A stretch of DNA of 64,000 bases from Neurospora intermedia (GCA_037102815.1 BTPP01000004.1:2418001-2482000); one strand, 5' to 3'; numbered from the stretch's first letter, positions 1 through 12,926 are shown. Notes: generated by a model from the sequence alone, not told the origin. Program-made: numbers and translations.

Positions 1-3000
1 GACCTATAGATATAATATAACTTTTTATAAATTTGTTTCCCTATTCCTAAGAATAATATTTAGAATTACCTTAATAATTTATCCTTCGGTAAAAATAAGT
101 AGCGTATATTAACTTTTATACTATACCTCTAATAAATTAAGCTTCTATCTATTTATTAATATTAGTAAATTTATTTGGACGTCCGCTTTCTTTAACGTTC
201 GGACCCGGCCAAGCGGCTTTTAACTACTCTCGGTAGAAATTATTCGGTTATTAGACGAAGGATCGGACGACCTATAAGACGCTTAAGCCTTTTCTAAACG
301 TTTAAGAATCGTTATAAATTTAGTATTGGATAATAAATTTAACGATAAGGGTCGTATAGGCCCATTGGAATCGGTACTTCTAATAGGAACTATATTAAAA
401 ATAACTACCGGTTCGTTAATTATTACGTACAAAAGAATATAAAATAACGAAATATTAAAAGATAAAAATTTATTAGGGGCTAAATAGCTAATAAAATAGG
501 TAGAAGGTTTATTATTATATTTCACTTCGGAAGTATCTATTATAAACTCTTCCACCTCTTCTTCGAAATCCCTAATAAAATAATAACCTTTATTCTATAT
601 ATAATCTTATTCCCTATACTATAAACTATAGCGCCTTATTGGCATGAGGTCCTTCTCTAGTTCTCTGGAGGGGAAAACCGTTAGACGTTAAGCGACCTTT
701 ATTCTATAGGTAATAAACTTTATTATTTATATCTAAATCGTCCGCAAAAATTATTATAGTAAAGGTATAAATATAACGGCCGTCTTATAAAATTTAACAG
801 CGCTCAAATCTTTTACCCTAACGACGTTAGCGGCTATTATTATTACCCGACCGGCCTATATTATATTTATTAAATTTATTGCTAAAGTTCCTAAATCCTT
901 TATTAAAATAAAATTTCCCGCCTATTTTACTACTAAACTTATTATTATAAGAAGAGAAATTCTTTTGGAAAGGTTTACTACTATTATAATTTCCTTAAAA
1001 ACCAATATAAATATTAGAATTATTATCCTCATTATTAGAGCTATTAGCGGTATAGTAAATTGACCGTCCGTTCTTTAACGATTCGAGAAATTGACGGTAT
1101 ATCGGCTAGGCCTTTTACTTAATTTTACTAATATAATCGCTAAAACGAATATCCTACTCCGAAGGAACGTACGTAATTTATATTACCGGGTGTAAACTGT
1201 TCTATAAACGAATATAAAATTAAAAGTCCGATGTATTTCCTTAGAGACGGGTATACCGAAATAATTAAATTAAATAATTATAAAGCAATAATATATTAGT
1301 TTTATACAATTCTATAGTAAACTTATTTATATCTAACTATTTCTACGCTTCGTATAATTTAATTCCAAAAATAATACTAAATATATTAAAAATTTTATTA
1401 AAGCTACTACGAAAGTTGTTACGTTCATCTTTAGAAAGGGTAAAGCTCTATTAATATAGAGCGGTACTATAGAATAATTAATTAAGGTTATTAGTAATAG
1501 TTTAGCGTCTCTTTAAATAATCCTTTAAATACCCTTTAATTGTATTACTAAATCCGTAAAAAATAGTATAAATATTAATTTTACTATCCTAATAGATACC
1601 CTTCTTTAATTTATTAAATTCAGCGTTAGGGAAATATATTCCGATATTTAAAACTTTGAAGGGCTTTTCCTTAATAAACTAACGGGCACTTATATTAACC
1701 TTCGAGATAAAATTAGTAAAAATTTAATTCCAATCTTCCAACTCCTCGATACAATTATATAAATCTTTAAACATTTCGCAAAGCGCTAAATTATCCGTTA
1801 TAATACTATCGCTATTAACTTTAATTAATAGAATAAAAATTTTAGAACTAACGTTAAAGTATATAATTTATAAATTACTAGTAGGATAAACGTACTAATG
1901 GAAAATTAAATGTATAGAAGGTACAGAAACCTTTAGAATAATTAAAGGAAAGTAACTACTATTATTTAGAACTATTAATAGTAATCCTTATTATTCTATT
2001 TACTTCTCGCTTACCGGAGCCTAATCTATTAATTCTTTAAGGTTTATTCGTAGAATTTATTTAGAAATATTATAACCGATAGTTAAAATTAATATATATT
2101 CGCAAAGGTAAATTGGAAACTAATTAATATTTTCGAATAAAGGTTGCCGGTTAATATAATTAATATAAAGATTTTTTATTTAATTAATTAAACTAGCGGT
2201 ATTATACAGGTCCTTAGCGTTTATTATAACCGTTTCGCCGGTCGGACTAATAAAACCGCTAAAGTACTAATTATAATAAATAATAAGATTCTTATAAGGC
2301 TAAAAGGTATTACGTTTAATAATAGCGGGCGTTAGAAAATTAAAATTAGGCTTTATACTATTTTAAACTAAGTATATAGTATTATGAACCGGTTAAATAA
2401 AGTAAAATAAATAATTTAGGGATCTACCTCCGGTCTTTACATTGTATTAAGTAAAGTATATAGTATTTTAATTTAAATTAATAAGGTATATAGGAAAGGA
2501 ATTAATAAGAACCGTTCTTAAATATTATTTTACTTACTCCTACTATTACTTCTACGCTAAGTATAGAAGAATTTCAATTTGTACGAAATTTCCGAAATAT
2601 CTAATAGTAGGATTAGTAATTAATTATTAAATAATATTAATAATAATTTTAATAACCGAACTTATTCGAAAAACTATTAATTCTATTAGCGAAAAGGGTC
2701 GTTGAATCGGGCCTAATTAAATATATTACTTAATAAGTATAGGTAGTAAGGAAGCTAGTATAGGAATTTATATTAGGTTAATAAAGGTTAGTATATTAAT
2801 TATCCTAATAGTATTTGAAAAGTTTATTAGAGAAGAGTAAACGCTTATATTATTAGTACTAGGGGGAATAAGTATTTAAGCAATAGTATTAATAATAGTA
2901 TTATTCGCTTTAATTCGGGCTATAAACTATTTCTAATTCTTCTTTTGCAACTATAATAATACTCCTTCCTTAATTATAAAAGGCCAAATTTAATATATTA

Positions 3001-3900
3001 GAATAAGATAATTAGTAACCAATTAATAATATTTATATAGGACCTATTGGACTTCGCGGTCTACTACGTCTAAATTAACAATCTATCCTCTATTATAAAT
3101 ATTATTACTAATATTAGTAGCCTAATTGGATTTAATTTTAATATAATTAGTTTTTCTATTCAAATGTAACTATACTACCTCAATAAATAATTCGGCGGCT
3201 AGAGGTTAAAATCTTTCCTTATAGTAAAATTGCGGCTCGTAAGTAGCAAACTTAACGATTTAACGTACTTTATATATTAGACTTTCCTCTTAGAAATTAA
3301 AAGCCGCCTAGGGGTTTACTTAATTAGTCTTCAATATTATTCAATTTAGCCTTTAAACTTAAATAAGTAGTAATAAAATAGTAAAGAAAGGGGACTCCGA
3401 GGAATAAAAGTGCAAATACTTAGTTTAAAAGGGTAAAAGCTAAATAATAATTAAAAAATCTAATAAATCGTTATTAAATTCTAATATATCTCCTCCTTCG
3501 ACGAAAGGAAGAAATATAAAGAATAATAAGGTTGGTTTAAAATTAAACTATAGGCACTATTTATTACGCGAAAATATACTTTACAAATAATAATAATAGA
3601 GAATAATAGTATAAATAATTGGTTGCTAGATAGAGTAATAGTATATAACGATTAATAATAATCTTATTAAAGGAAGCTGAAGATAAGACTTGTCGCGAGC
3701 CTCAACTTAGGACCTCGTATACGACTTCACTAAGTATAAGCAAAATAAATATAAGGTTGGTATAATATAAATTAATAATCCGTCAACCTTAATAGAAGTT
3801 GACGGGACAAGCACTCTTATATAATAGATTATACGCTCTAACGAGCAGTTGCTATAATAAGATAGAGCATCTAGGTATCTACTAAGAATGCCCCATAACA
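1..3900 (-). mobile_element. RIP-degenerate LTR retroelement remnant (element B), open at the left edge
   Basis: AT-rich DNA without usable reading frames. CpA and TpG are nearly absent and TpA is very frequent, the pattern left by RIP. On the minus strand it begins at 3,900 with TGTTATGGGGC, a typical TG... LTR start, followed about 80 bp later by a TATA-like TTATATAAGAG. A less mutated stretch (about 3,680-3,900) is what would be expected of an LTR. Leftward the minus strand gives only Asn/Lys-rich, stop-riddled sequence near 0.8-1.1 kb that may be decayed gag. Superfamily cannot be assigned and the other end lies outside the window. The LTR reading rests on end sequence and TATA position only, because no second LTR copy is visible to confirm it. 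Confidence 0.5.
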
Positions 3901-6900
3901 TTAATAGGCTTCGAAGTTGGTAGTTAAAGAAGTATTTATATAGGGATATTTTAATAGTATTAATATAAGCGTTATTGAAATTCTATTATAATAATAGTAA
4001 TAATAATAGTTAATTATTATTAGGGTAATTGAAAATATAGAACCGAATAGCGATTTTAATACTTTAGTTCTTTTACTCCGAAGTATTATTTCCCTAAGGG
4101 TAGTAGGTAATTATTATAAGGAGATGCGTTTTTAATACTTATTATATACTTTATTAGAAATTAAATATAAATTTTTTATTTCGGTTTGAAATAATTCCTA
4201 GTAGTAATCCTTAATTTAATAAGATGAGGGATCGTATAAATATAGTGCCCTATTCCTCTATAATATAAATTAAATAGCTAAGTATAAGTAGGGATCGTTT
4301 AGAAATTATATTGGTAGCGGGTATTAATAAATTAAAGAAATTGTAGCTAGGTATCTTCTATAGGGAGTCTTTAGCCGAAATTATTAATAGTCCGACGATA
4401 AAATCGATAGCTATAGTCCGTATAGGGAGGGTATTATTAAATTTTGGGCGGATAGGCTAAAATTTTCCTATTAGGGGGGAGCGGTTGGTTTAGTTTAAGT
4501 TATAAGATAGATAGTTTCGGACGTATTATTTAATAAGGTATATTTTATTAATAATAGAAAAGCCCTTTAGATTATAGAGTATTTTATTTCAACCGAAGTA
4601 GTATTTTTTATTGTACACTAACTCTAGAACCTTCTATATATATTTATAGGGAATATATAAGGTCTTTATTTTATTAAGTTAATTTGTATAAATTATTCTA
4701 TTAATTATAAAGAATAGGTAGCCGAGGCGGTAAAAAGATATAACGTCCTTATTATTAAATTGAAAGTTCTATAAATTACTAAGTATTGCAATATACTTTC
4801 TATCTTTATAATAGGCCATTACAAAGTAGTTCTTTAATTCGTTATTTAGGATAGTTTTAGCGATAGTAAAGTATATTTAATTAATTGCTAGTTAAATATT
4901 ATTTAGGATTAGGGTGCCTTCGGATCGTAATTGGACGTCGTTAATAGTTTTTAAACGGTTTAATATATTAGGTACGAAATTCAATTTTCCGAGTAAATAA
5001 TAAACTTTAATATTATATTAGGAAAAGTAAATAAATATATTAATAAAGCGTCTATTATCCCTATCGGTAGAGTTCGTATATAGAAATTTTTATTTAACGA
5101 TATTCTTTATTATAAAGTAATTTATAAGGACGATAATAGTCTTATTATAGGAGTAAATATATATTTATAGTTTTTTGACAACCTAAATAAAATAAGCGAC
5201 TTTTAATTCGGAGGGGTTATATTTTATTTCGGCGCTAGTTAGATACTTATTGAAGAAAAGGATAAATAAAATTTAGTTAGCCGGGATATAAGCGCTAGAT
5301 TTTTAAGTATAGCTATCTTTTAAATAAAATAATATTATACTAAAACTTTTTTTAATTGAGTTATTAATTTGTAAAAAAGTTTATTTATTAGGGTTTAAAT
5401 AGTAAAGTATAGTCCCCCTACAAATTTCAATTTGGATAGCTTCGAATAAGGCTATTTCCTCCTTAGTAAGTACGAATTTTATATATATATAGTATATAGT
5501 TCGTTTAGCTAACTTACTATTAATAATAGTACCTTCTATATAATTAATTACGAAGAATTGGACTTTCTTTTATTAAAACGGTTTAGAGAATTGAATATAA
5601 TAGGGGATTAAATATTATAGAAATCCTAATACTCCTAAATATTATTCGAGTACCTTTAATTACTTAGGGAATACTAGTTTTTTAAAAGTTTCGATTCGCT
5701 ATTGGATATTCTAAAATCCTAATCTATTAATACGAAAGCCTAAGAGTTCGATATTAGAATAACTTAAAAATAATTTCTTTAGGAATAGGGAAATATTCCT
5801 AGAAGTAAATAGATTAAAGATAGAAGTAAGGTAGGCTATATAGTCTTTTTAAGTATCGGAGACAATAATAATATTATTAATATAAATATAATAATAATTC
5901 TTATAATTGTAGAGAAACTAATTTATAAACCTCTATACGTATATAGGGGTATTCCAGAAACCTATTTGAATTACCATCGGTACTTCTAGATTTTTGTAGG
6001 TAATAAGGGTAAATCGGTCCCTATAAAATAGCCATACCCTAAATTAATAGAAGAAGGCTATAGTATTAATAATTATAATAAAGTGTTTATTGTATATAAA
6101 AGTAATAACTTTATTCTATAAGGGTAGAGGATAATTATTGGGAACCGTAAGGTTATTAATAACCCTTATATTAATAATAGGGCGGCCTTTTTATTTTCTA
6201 TCTCTTATTTCCTTCTATACTATAAAGACCGGGTATATAAATAGTATAGTTCGTATAATTTACTATATCTTTCCTTACTTATATAGGGCGTCGAAGATTT
6301 CGTTAATAACTATTTACTCCTTCTTACTTAGAAAGTATATTCTTATAATTACTTTTTAATTTTATTAGCCCTTTACTAATAGTATTTATATATATTCTTC
6401 TTCTAATATATTTACTAATCCTCCTTCAACCTATAGCGAAGGGTAGGTATAGACGAGGTCTTCGAGTTTTTAAGTATACTTTATATTAATAGTATAAATA
6501 TATACCCCTTCTTTCGTTATAATCTCGGGGCTATTTACACGAATACTTAGTATTAAATATTTCTCGGGGGTTATAAGTACTTTATTATCGCTAGGCGCGC
6601 TTAAGTTCGGGATCTACTACCCTCGTATAGCTACTTCGATCGCGGGAGTAAAATTTATTTTAAGGTTAACTAGGGGTATATAATTAGCTGTAATATATAC
6701 GATAATTTTATTAACGGTAATTGTAGGGTTTTTATTAAGGGTATTAAATATTTAAATAGAGAATACTACTATTTCAATTTTATTCCAATCGTTTATAAAA
6801 TAGCTATTATCCTTATATTCCTCGATATACTTTATATATTATTTCTTTTAAATAATTCTTACCCTACGGGTAAAGTTCTTAAAGAGTATTATCTTAGGGG

Positions 6901-9900
6901 ACTTATAATTAATTACTATATTTATTATACTATTATTACCTAAATTAAATATAAAACTTCGGCTTTTTAGGAGAGATTTATAATAAACTACTACTATTAC
7001 TTCCTCACCGGGCTAGAAAATAGTCTTTTTTAGTATTATTACTTTCCTTATATATTTTACCAAATAGCATTGAACGTTGAACAGTACTATTAATGGGCCT
7101 ATATTAGGGAAGGTAATATATTTAGTATTATAATTAATATTTATTTATTAAGGGTAGAGGAACGAATTTATTAGTAATAGGTTGGATTATAGCTTATTTA
7201 TTACCTATCTAGCCGTTTTAACTTTAATTATACTAGGCTTATTATTAATAGTACTTTCGAAATAGAGGGTAAAGGTCGCCTTTTTAGTAAGCTTCAACGA
7301 TTTTCTATTAACTCTTCGAATTTTAATAGCGTACTTAATTAAAATTGAGTATTTAAGTATAAATAAGAATTTTCGGTCGATAATAATTTTTGTAGCGCTT
7401 AGGTCTATATAGACTTTAATCTTTTCGCCGGTAGTTGAAATTCTAATTATAATATAGAGATAAGTATAATTAAATAATAGTCCTTTTAAAATCTCCTTTT
7501 CCTTATAAATTGGGGCCTCGAATATTAGTAAATTACTTATTAGAAATAAAATTCTTGGGGGAGCGGCTTATTTATAGCCTACCTTAGTATTTTTATAAAA
7601 ATCGACGTAGCTAAATAAAGTATTCCGGGAAGGAAATATTTTAAAATAGTATATATACGTTCGATACGAAGGGGCTACTAAAGAGGGGCTGTATAACTAT
7701 TTATATACTAGATATAGTTTTATATATTAGCGTTTTACTTTTATCGAGGGGAATTCTTTATAATAGCAGGTATACTTTAATTTACTATTAGAATTAATTA
7801 TATTTATTATATAAAAAATACCGGCTCCGTTGTTTAAATTAGACTTTCTTAACGAGATTGAGGTATTATTAATATAAGTAATTTAATTGTCCTTTAAATC
7901 CTAGCTAGATTCCTTATTAGCTATATTATTAATATAGTAGGCTCTATTTCTATAATTGTTATAACGGCTTTAGTTATTACGTTAGTCCTAATTATTGCGG
8001 CGGTTTTGGTTATTACGGCGATTACGGTTATTATAGCGATTATAATTATTGTAACGATTATAATTATTATAACGGTTATTATTATAGTAGTTATAATTAT
8101 TACATCGATTACCCTAATTATTACGGTTATTTAGGTTCCGATTATATTAGTTAGTAGGGATAATTGCTTTAACTTTTACAATTATACTAGTAACCTTCTA
8201 GTAAATATATAAATAACGTTTACGGACGGCTGCTAATAAAATTACTTTAGTACCTTCGGTTTTTATTAGATATTCGGCGAAGGTGCTTTTTTTATTAGGG
8301 GGATTGAGGTACTATTTAATTCTAAGGTTTATATTAATTTAAATTTGAATTATAACGCTATACTAATTTTCGTTAGTACGGTGGAAAATGCCTATTATAT
8401 GAATATAATAAAATTTGCGTTAGATAAATTAAGATAGGGTATTTTTATTGCGGGCGATATCTTTAAATTCGAAGCGATCTTCGGTAAATTTTTTAATTAT
8501 AGTAATTAAGTCGGGTAAGAAATAATTAACTAACGTTTTAAGTACGAATTCGAAATTGTTTTAACGAAGATATTTGTATTTAAGGGGGTCGATTTCGTTA
8601 TTCTACTATAATATAGCTATATTATTTAATAGGGTAGAGAAGTATTATATAATTTACTTTTTAGTATCGGCGGTAGTATTTTTATTTTTAAGGAATAATA
8701 GGAAGCGTTTACGAAATAGGAAGGTATTTATATAAATTAGGGTCTTATTATCGGTAATTATATTAATATTATCCGGATTAGTATAGAAGGGGATAAATTA
8801 TTTAATATCTTTACGTTTTAATTTAAAATTAGATTTTTGAGAGTAGGAAGAATATTTAGTATCGATAGTACCAGCGTAGTAATAATTATCGGGTTTATCG
8901 TTAAGGGAATTATTTCTATTAAGTATATTATTATTAGGGGGACTATTACCGCCGGGGGGACCGCCGCCGGGCGGGGGCCGTAGGGAGGGAATATTTCTAT
9001 CCTTAGAATTAGAATTATTAGAATTAGGGTCGCTATAATTATAATAGCTAAATTTATAATATTTATTACAATAAGCCTTCTTAACCTTACAATACTTTCT
9101 ACGGCGATATTTATATTCGGAATTATTTAAATCTAATTCTTTAAAGTTCGAGCTAGATAATAGATCGTTACTATTCTTCAATTTAGGGGGTTTGTTATAT
9201 CCGTTGCCTTTATTAGTTACGGCGCGGACTTCGGCTACTAATTATTTCTAAAGTTGAGTAGCGGCTTTGAAATATCTTTAAAGTTCGGTTAGGCGACGGT
9301 TCGAAGTATAATTGTAGGATGGCTATAAGGTAGGGCTAAATAATTGGGCGTTATTCTAATTAGAGGATAAGCTAGAGTAACTATAATCGGGCGGGGTATA
9401 CGACTAGCGAGACGCTTTTGCCTTATTAATATTCGGAAAGAAATTAATAAATTTAATATAATAGAAGTATACGGGGTTAGGACTACCGGTATTATTAATT
9501 ATAATAGTATAGTATTTATTAGGTTTAATATTAGATTTAATAATAGGATAATTATAGTTAAATATAGCCTTCTCGGTAAAGTGGAGCTCGATAGTAGGAA
9601 TCTTAGGGCTTATACGGGTTATTATTTTTATTAATTTATTAATAGTTATTACCTTAGCGTTGTCTAATATTTAATTAATAATAGGGGAATAAATACTAAT
9701 TTTACAAAGGTTAATAATAAATTAAAATTATTATTTAATAATCTTAATTATATTAAATATCTTTTTAATTTAAGCTTCATTAATTTCTAAGGATTTAATT
9801 ATACTATTAAAGCGCCGATTAATTTCTATTTATTCTCTACGAAAGGTTAAGTCTATTCGGCCGATATTAGTATAGAGTATATTAACTTTTTAATTAGCTC

Positions 9901-11249
9901 TATCTAAACTACCATTAATATTTTTAATTATACTATAAATATCCTAAGAGTATTTAAAATTATCTTTAATATTAGATATAGCGTTATTAATATTTTTATT
10001 AAAGCGGAATATATTATTATTTACTTTAGTTTTAAGATTATCGATATGAATATCGATAAGGTTAATTTTAATTATATTAGTATTGAGTTTATTTTGGACA
10101 TTATTAAATTTACGGCCGGTATTTTAATTATAGTACTTTATTTATATAAATATAAATTAATTAATATTCTTACTAGTAGGTAAATTAGGAGGTATATTTA
10201 TACATAGGTAATTATAGTCGGGTAGAATACTACCTCTAATCTAGTATAATTTCCGGATAGGAATTAAAGGATTAGTTAAAAATATACGGAATTTAAGCGA
10301 GGCCGATAATATAATATTAAATTAAGGTAGAAATATTGGAATAAAGTTAAATAATTTCTAAAGGTTAATAGGAATTCCGCCGGTTAATAATACCGGAGGA
10401 AGTAGTATAAGCAGGGGTATTATAAAGGGTAATATATTAAAGGGGTCGATTTTATTAGAATTATCTAATAGTAGTAGTACGGCCAGGCTAACCGGGTTAG
10501 GAGTATAGCCCGGTCTAGTACTTATTATACAAGAATTGTAATTAAAATAAAGGTTAATTTATTTAGTAAGGTTCTCGGATATTTTATAACGAATTATTAT
10601 TAATTTAAGGAAATTGGGAAGAAGTAGCATTAATTTATTAGGCGAATTTTTATTATTGAAGGAGCTAAATATAAGGTTCGCTATAACTATAGGGTTATAA
10701 TATAGTATTAACGCTATAATTATAGAACTATATAAATATAGAGTAGGGAAGGAGATTGCTAATTCGAAATTATTAAAGTAAAATTATTAGAACGAAGGAT
10801 ATCCGTCGTATTAAGGGATTATATTGTACGTACCGAAGTCTACGGGTATAATAGTTTAAATTAAAGTAGTATAATTAATTATACTAATATTAACCGGTAA
10901 TAATAGTAGTATTGAGAGTACGTAAGGATTTTACTAAGGGGCCGAAGTATAATTAAATAAGAGTATAGAGGAGAGGGGAAATAAGTAATTAAAGTAATTA
11001 AAGCAGCGATAGTTAGTAAAAGGGGTTAATTATAGGGTTAATACTCGCCGAAAAGAATTATAGAATCTAACAATCGAATATATAAAACGTATTAAATAAT
11101 TAAGCAACTTCCTAATAAAGGGATCGATTAATTGGGGATAGTTTAATCAACTGGATCTTTTAATTATAGCTACTAGATATTACGGTTCGCTAGGTTTGTT
11201 TAAAAACTCTAAATATCCTTAATATAATTAATAATATTAAAGTAAGAAA

Positions 11250-11516
11250 GCGAGATGCAGAAGGAAGTTCAACGGCCAATGGCCGGCCTAATCAGGGATC
11301 CTTTTATATAAGGACCCTAATTTGGGCAGGGATCTACCCTGGTTTGTAGGGGTAGGTCCCACTTCCCGCGGGCCGCCTACCAATGGCAGTCGGCTAGCTT
11401 GCACCCGACCGTGGCACTGGGTGTGCCCCGGCCGTGGCACCGGACTGGGCATGTCTCAATTGAGCTATGCCAGCCCAGCACCCTACTCTATAGCTAATCG
11501 TACATATCCGGTAACA
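11250..11516 (-). repeat. GC-rich, non-RIPed 5' LTR segment of element A
   Basis: On the minus strand the segment starts TGTTACCGG at 11,516, a canonical LTR 5' end, and has a TATATAAAAG box at 11,310-11,301. Unlike everything to its left, CpA and TpG are common here, so RIP has spared it. It contains two direct copies of CCGTGGCAC (near 11,409 and 11,433) and a 24-bp near-palindrome at 11,448-11,471. The boundary with the RIPed part of the LTR is fairly sharp at about 11,250. The LTR's 3' end inside the AT-rich block is not resolved. Confidence 0.55.
11301..11310 (-). promoter_or_regulatory. TATA box of the element A LTR
   Basis: TATATAAAAG on the minus strand, about 205 bp inside the LTR start at 11,516 and pointing into the element, as expected for the U3 promoter of an LTR retrotransposon. 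Confidence 0.45.
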
Positions 11517-11678
11517 CCCCCGCATGTGAATATAAATAGTATTAACTAATATATGTCAACTATATATTAATCATATGTCTTGTAATTACGGTAATTACAA
11601 AGGGGTACTTGAGATACCTTCGGCTTAAGAAAAATGGAGTATGCACGGACCAGTCTGATGCCCCTAATCACCATGTCC
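11517..11678 (+). repeat. 162-bp repeat, left copy (inverted relative to 49,517-49,678)
   Basis: Reverse-complement match to 49,517-49,678 over the full 162 bp, with about 10 mismatches. Nine of these are transitions and one is a G/T transversion. The identity stops exactly at CCATGTCC on the inner side in both copies. On the outer side it stops after CCCCCGCAT, where this copy runs into the LTR and the other copy runs into a GC hairpin and telomere-like repeats. Eight transitions put the TpA product in this copy, which fits RIP. It contains a 21-bp perfect palindrome. No coding potential is seen; it is probably a transposon or subtelomeric fragment. Confidence 0.85.
11580..11600. repeat. 21-bp perfect palindrome in the left repeat copy
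   Basis: TTGTAATTAC, a central G, then the exact reverse complement of the first ten bases. Each arm itself contains the palindrome GTAATTAC. It is conserved without change in the other repeat copy, whereas the sequence just outside it has diverged. Confidence 0.9.
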
Positions 11679-12192
11679 GCATATCTAAACCAAGCCTATC
11701 TAAACCAAGCCCTGACCGCGCCGTAGCCACCACAACTTCTTCCCAGACAAACAAATTCTGCGCCCCAATCACATCATGGTGCCTCTTTCCATCTTCGAAG
11801 TCGACATGACATGACGCGAGAGGAAAAGAAGGAAGGATAACAAAAAAAAAAAAAATAAAAAAAAAATAAAAAAAAAAAAAAAAATTGAAGGATGCCGAAA
11901 TGACAACTCGCACAACAGACATCAAGCCAACGGACTAGAAAGTGAAAACACCAATAATATCACACGATGTACCAGGTCTAAGAGAGAAAGTCTTCCAACG
12001 TCTAGAAAAAAGAAAAGAAAGAGGAAGTTGGGAAAAAGCGACCAAGGAAAAACTAAGCCAGGTTATACATCCAGTGAGCTTTCTATCCCTCATAGTTAGT
12101 CCTCTGGATGAGCTTAGCGCCATGGACGACCTCGCCCTGTTCGGTTTGATACCAAGATTGGTCACCGACGGTGGTTATGGATGCGTATGCTG
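11679..12192. other. Intergenic, with A-rich tract
   Basis: Sequence between the repeat and the stop codon of the bactofilin-like gene. A run of A broken only by single T bases fills about 11,841-11,884. Short open frames here show no recognisable protein. It probably includes the 3' UTR of the minus-strand gene. Confidence 0.5.
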
Positions 12193-12926
12193 TTAGGCTT
12201 TTGCATTTCCTTTGATGGTGACTTTGGTCAGCATATATGCCCTGGGCTGGACTTTTTGTTCAACAGTGGCTGAATAAATGACACTGGTAACTTACAGATA
12301 CCCATTGATGGTGATGGCTCCCCAGACTTCCAAGTCCCCTTGGACCTCAAAGGTACCGGTGATTTTTAATTTTCCAAAGATTTTGACTCTGTCGCTATTT
12401 GGGAAGGATGGTGGTGGTCAGAACTGTTGGGTTCTGTGACAGAGAGAGAAAAGAGAGGAAAATGGAGGGGGGGAAGGTGAAGTAACTTACACACACAGCG
12501 CACTCCCATCAATCTTGACGTTCCCATACGCCTTGATCCTACTACTGTGTTTTGACGTGATTAGCATCGCGCACTTTTCAATCTCACATCCAGAAAGCGA
12601 AAGCCAGAGAAGAGAAAGAGAGCACAAACATACCTGCACCTCAAATCCCCAACAATACTAATATCCCCATACGCCTCAATGCGATCTCTCACTGCAAAGT
12701 TCCCCGAGAACGCAACGCCTCCGCCGGATTTGACCGATCCGTCGACCTCCATTGGCCCTCTCAGCTCGAGGGAGCTGTCTGACTGGATGCTATTCCTTCT
12801 CTTGACCGTGGCGTGTTGTTGTCGGGAACTGTTTGTGTTGGAAGACCCCGTGCTGGCGTTGGCCCTGTAGACTCCTCCCTGCCCCTGGGAATCGAAGGTC
12901 ATGCTATGCTCGTATTGGTGGTACAT
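12193..12926 (-). CDS. Bactofilin-like (polymer-forming, DUF583) beta-helix protein
   Basis: Four exons join in frame: 12,926-12,634, 12,544-12,491, 12,394-12,296 and 12,241-12,193, giving 164 residues. All introns have GT donors and AG acceptors. The first about 50 residues are polar and Ser/Asn/Gln-rich. The rest is a ladder of short repeats with hydrophobic-x-hydrophobic and G-D/G-N turns: IEAYGDISIVGDL, IKAYGNVKIDGSAL, VKIFGKLKITGTF, LEVWGAITINGYL. This is the right-handed beta-helix pattern of bactofilins, bacterial cytoskeletal filament proteins with scattered fungal homologues. The start is in CAACAATG context and no better upstream ATG is in frame. The fungal role is unknown. Filament formation is inferred from the fold; no membrane segment is seen. 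It is the gene nearest the RIPed block. Confidence 0.8.

Larger units (their letters stand above)
3901..11516 (-). mobile_element. RIP-degenerate Ty3/gypsy-type LTR retrotransposon (element A)
   Basis: Reading the minus strand from 11,516 leftward, domains appear in gag-RT-integrase order, which is the Ty3/gypsy order. Gag-like sequence lies at about 9,181-8,400, with a Pro/Gly-rich patch near 8,940-8,990 and an Asn/Arg-rich tract near 8,150-7,900. Reverse transcriptase lies at about 6,080-5,820: an F-W-N-T-P-I stretch aligns with the family's G-L-T-N-A-P block, and the YxDD active site now reads Y-I-N-N, as expected from G-to-A changes of GAY codons. Integrase near 4,425-4,365 keeps A-I-D-F-I-V-G-L followed by S-A-K-D. 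Stops occur throughout, so the element is dead. The 3' LTR was not found; it may have been destroyed by element B or decayed beyond recognition. Confidence 0.75.

Noticed and set aside
3707-3900. 64-codon minus-strand ORF in the RIPed block
   Set aside because: Lies within the LTR-like segment; no protein similarity.
8798-9181. 127-codon minus-strand ORF as a live gene
   Set aside because: It is a fragment of decayed gag in the RIPed block; the frame continues past stops with gag-like sequence.
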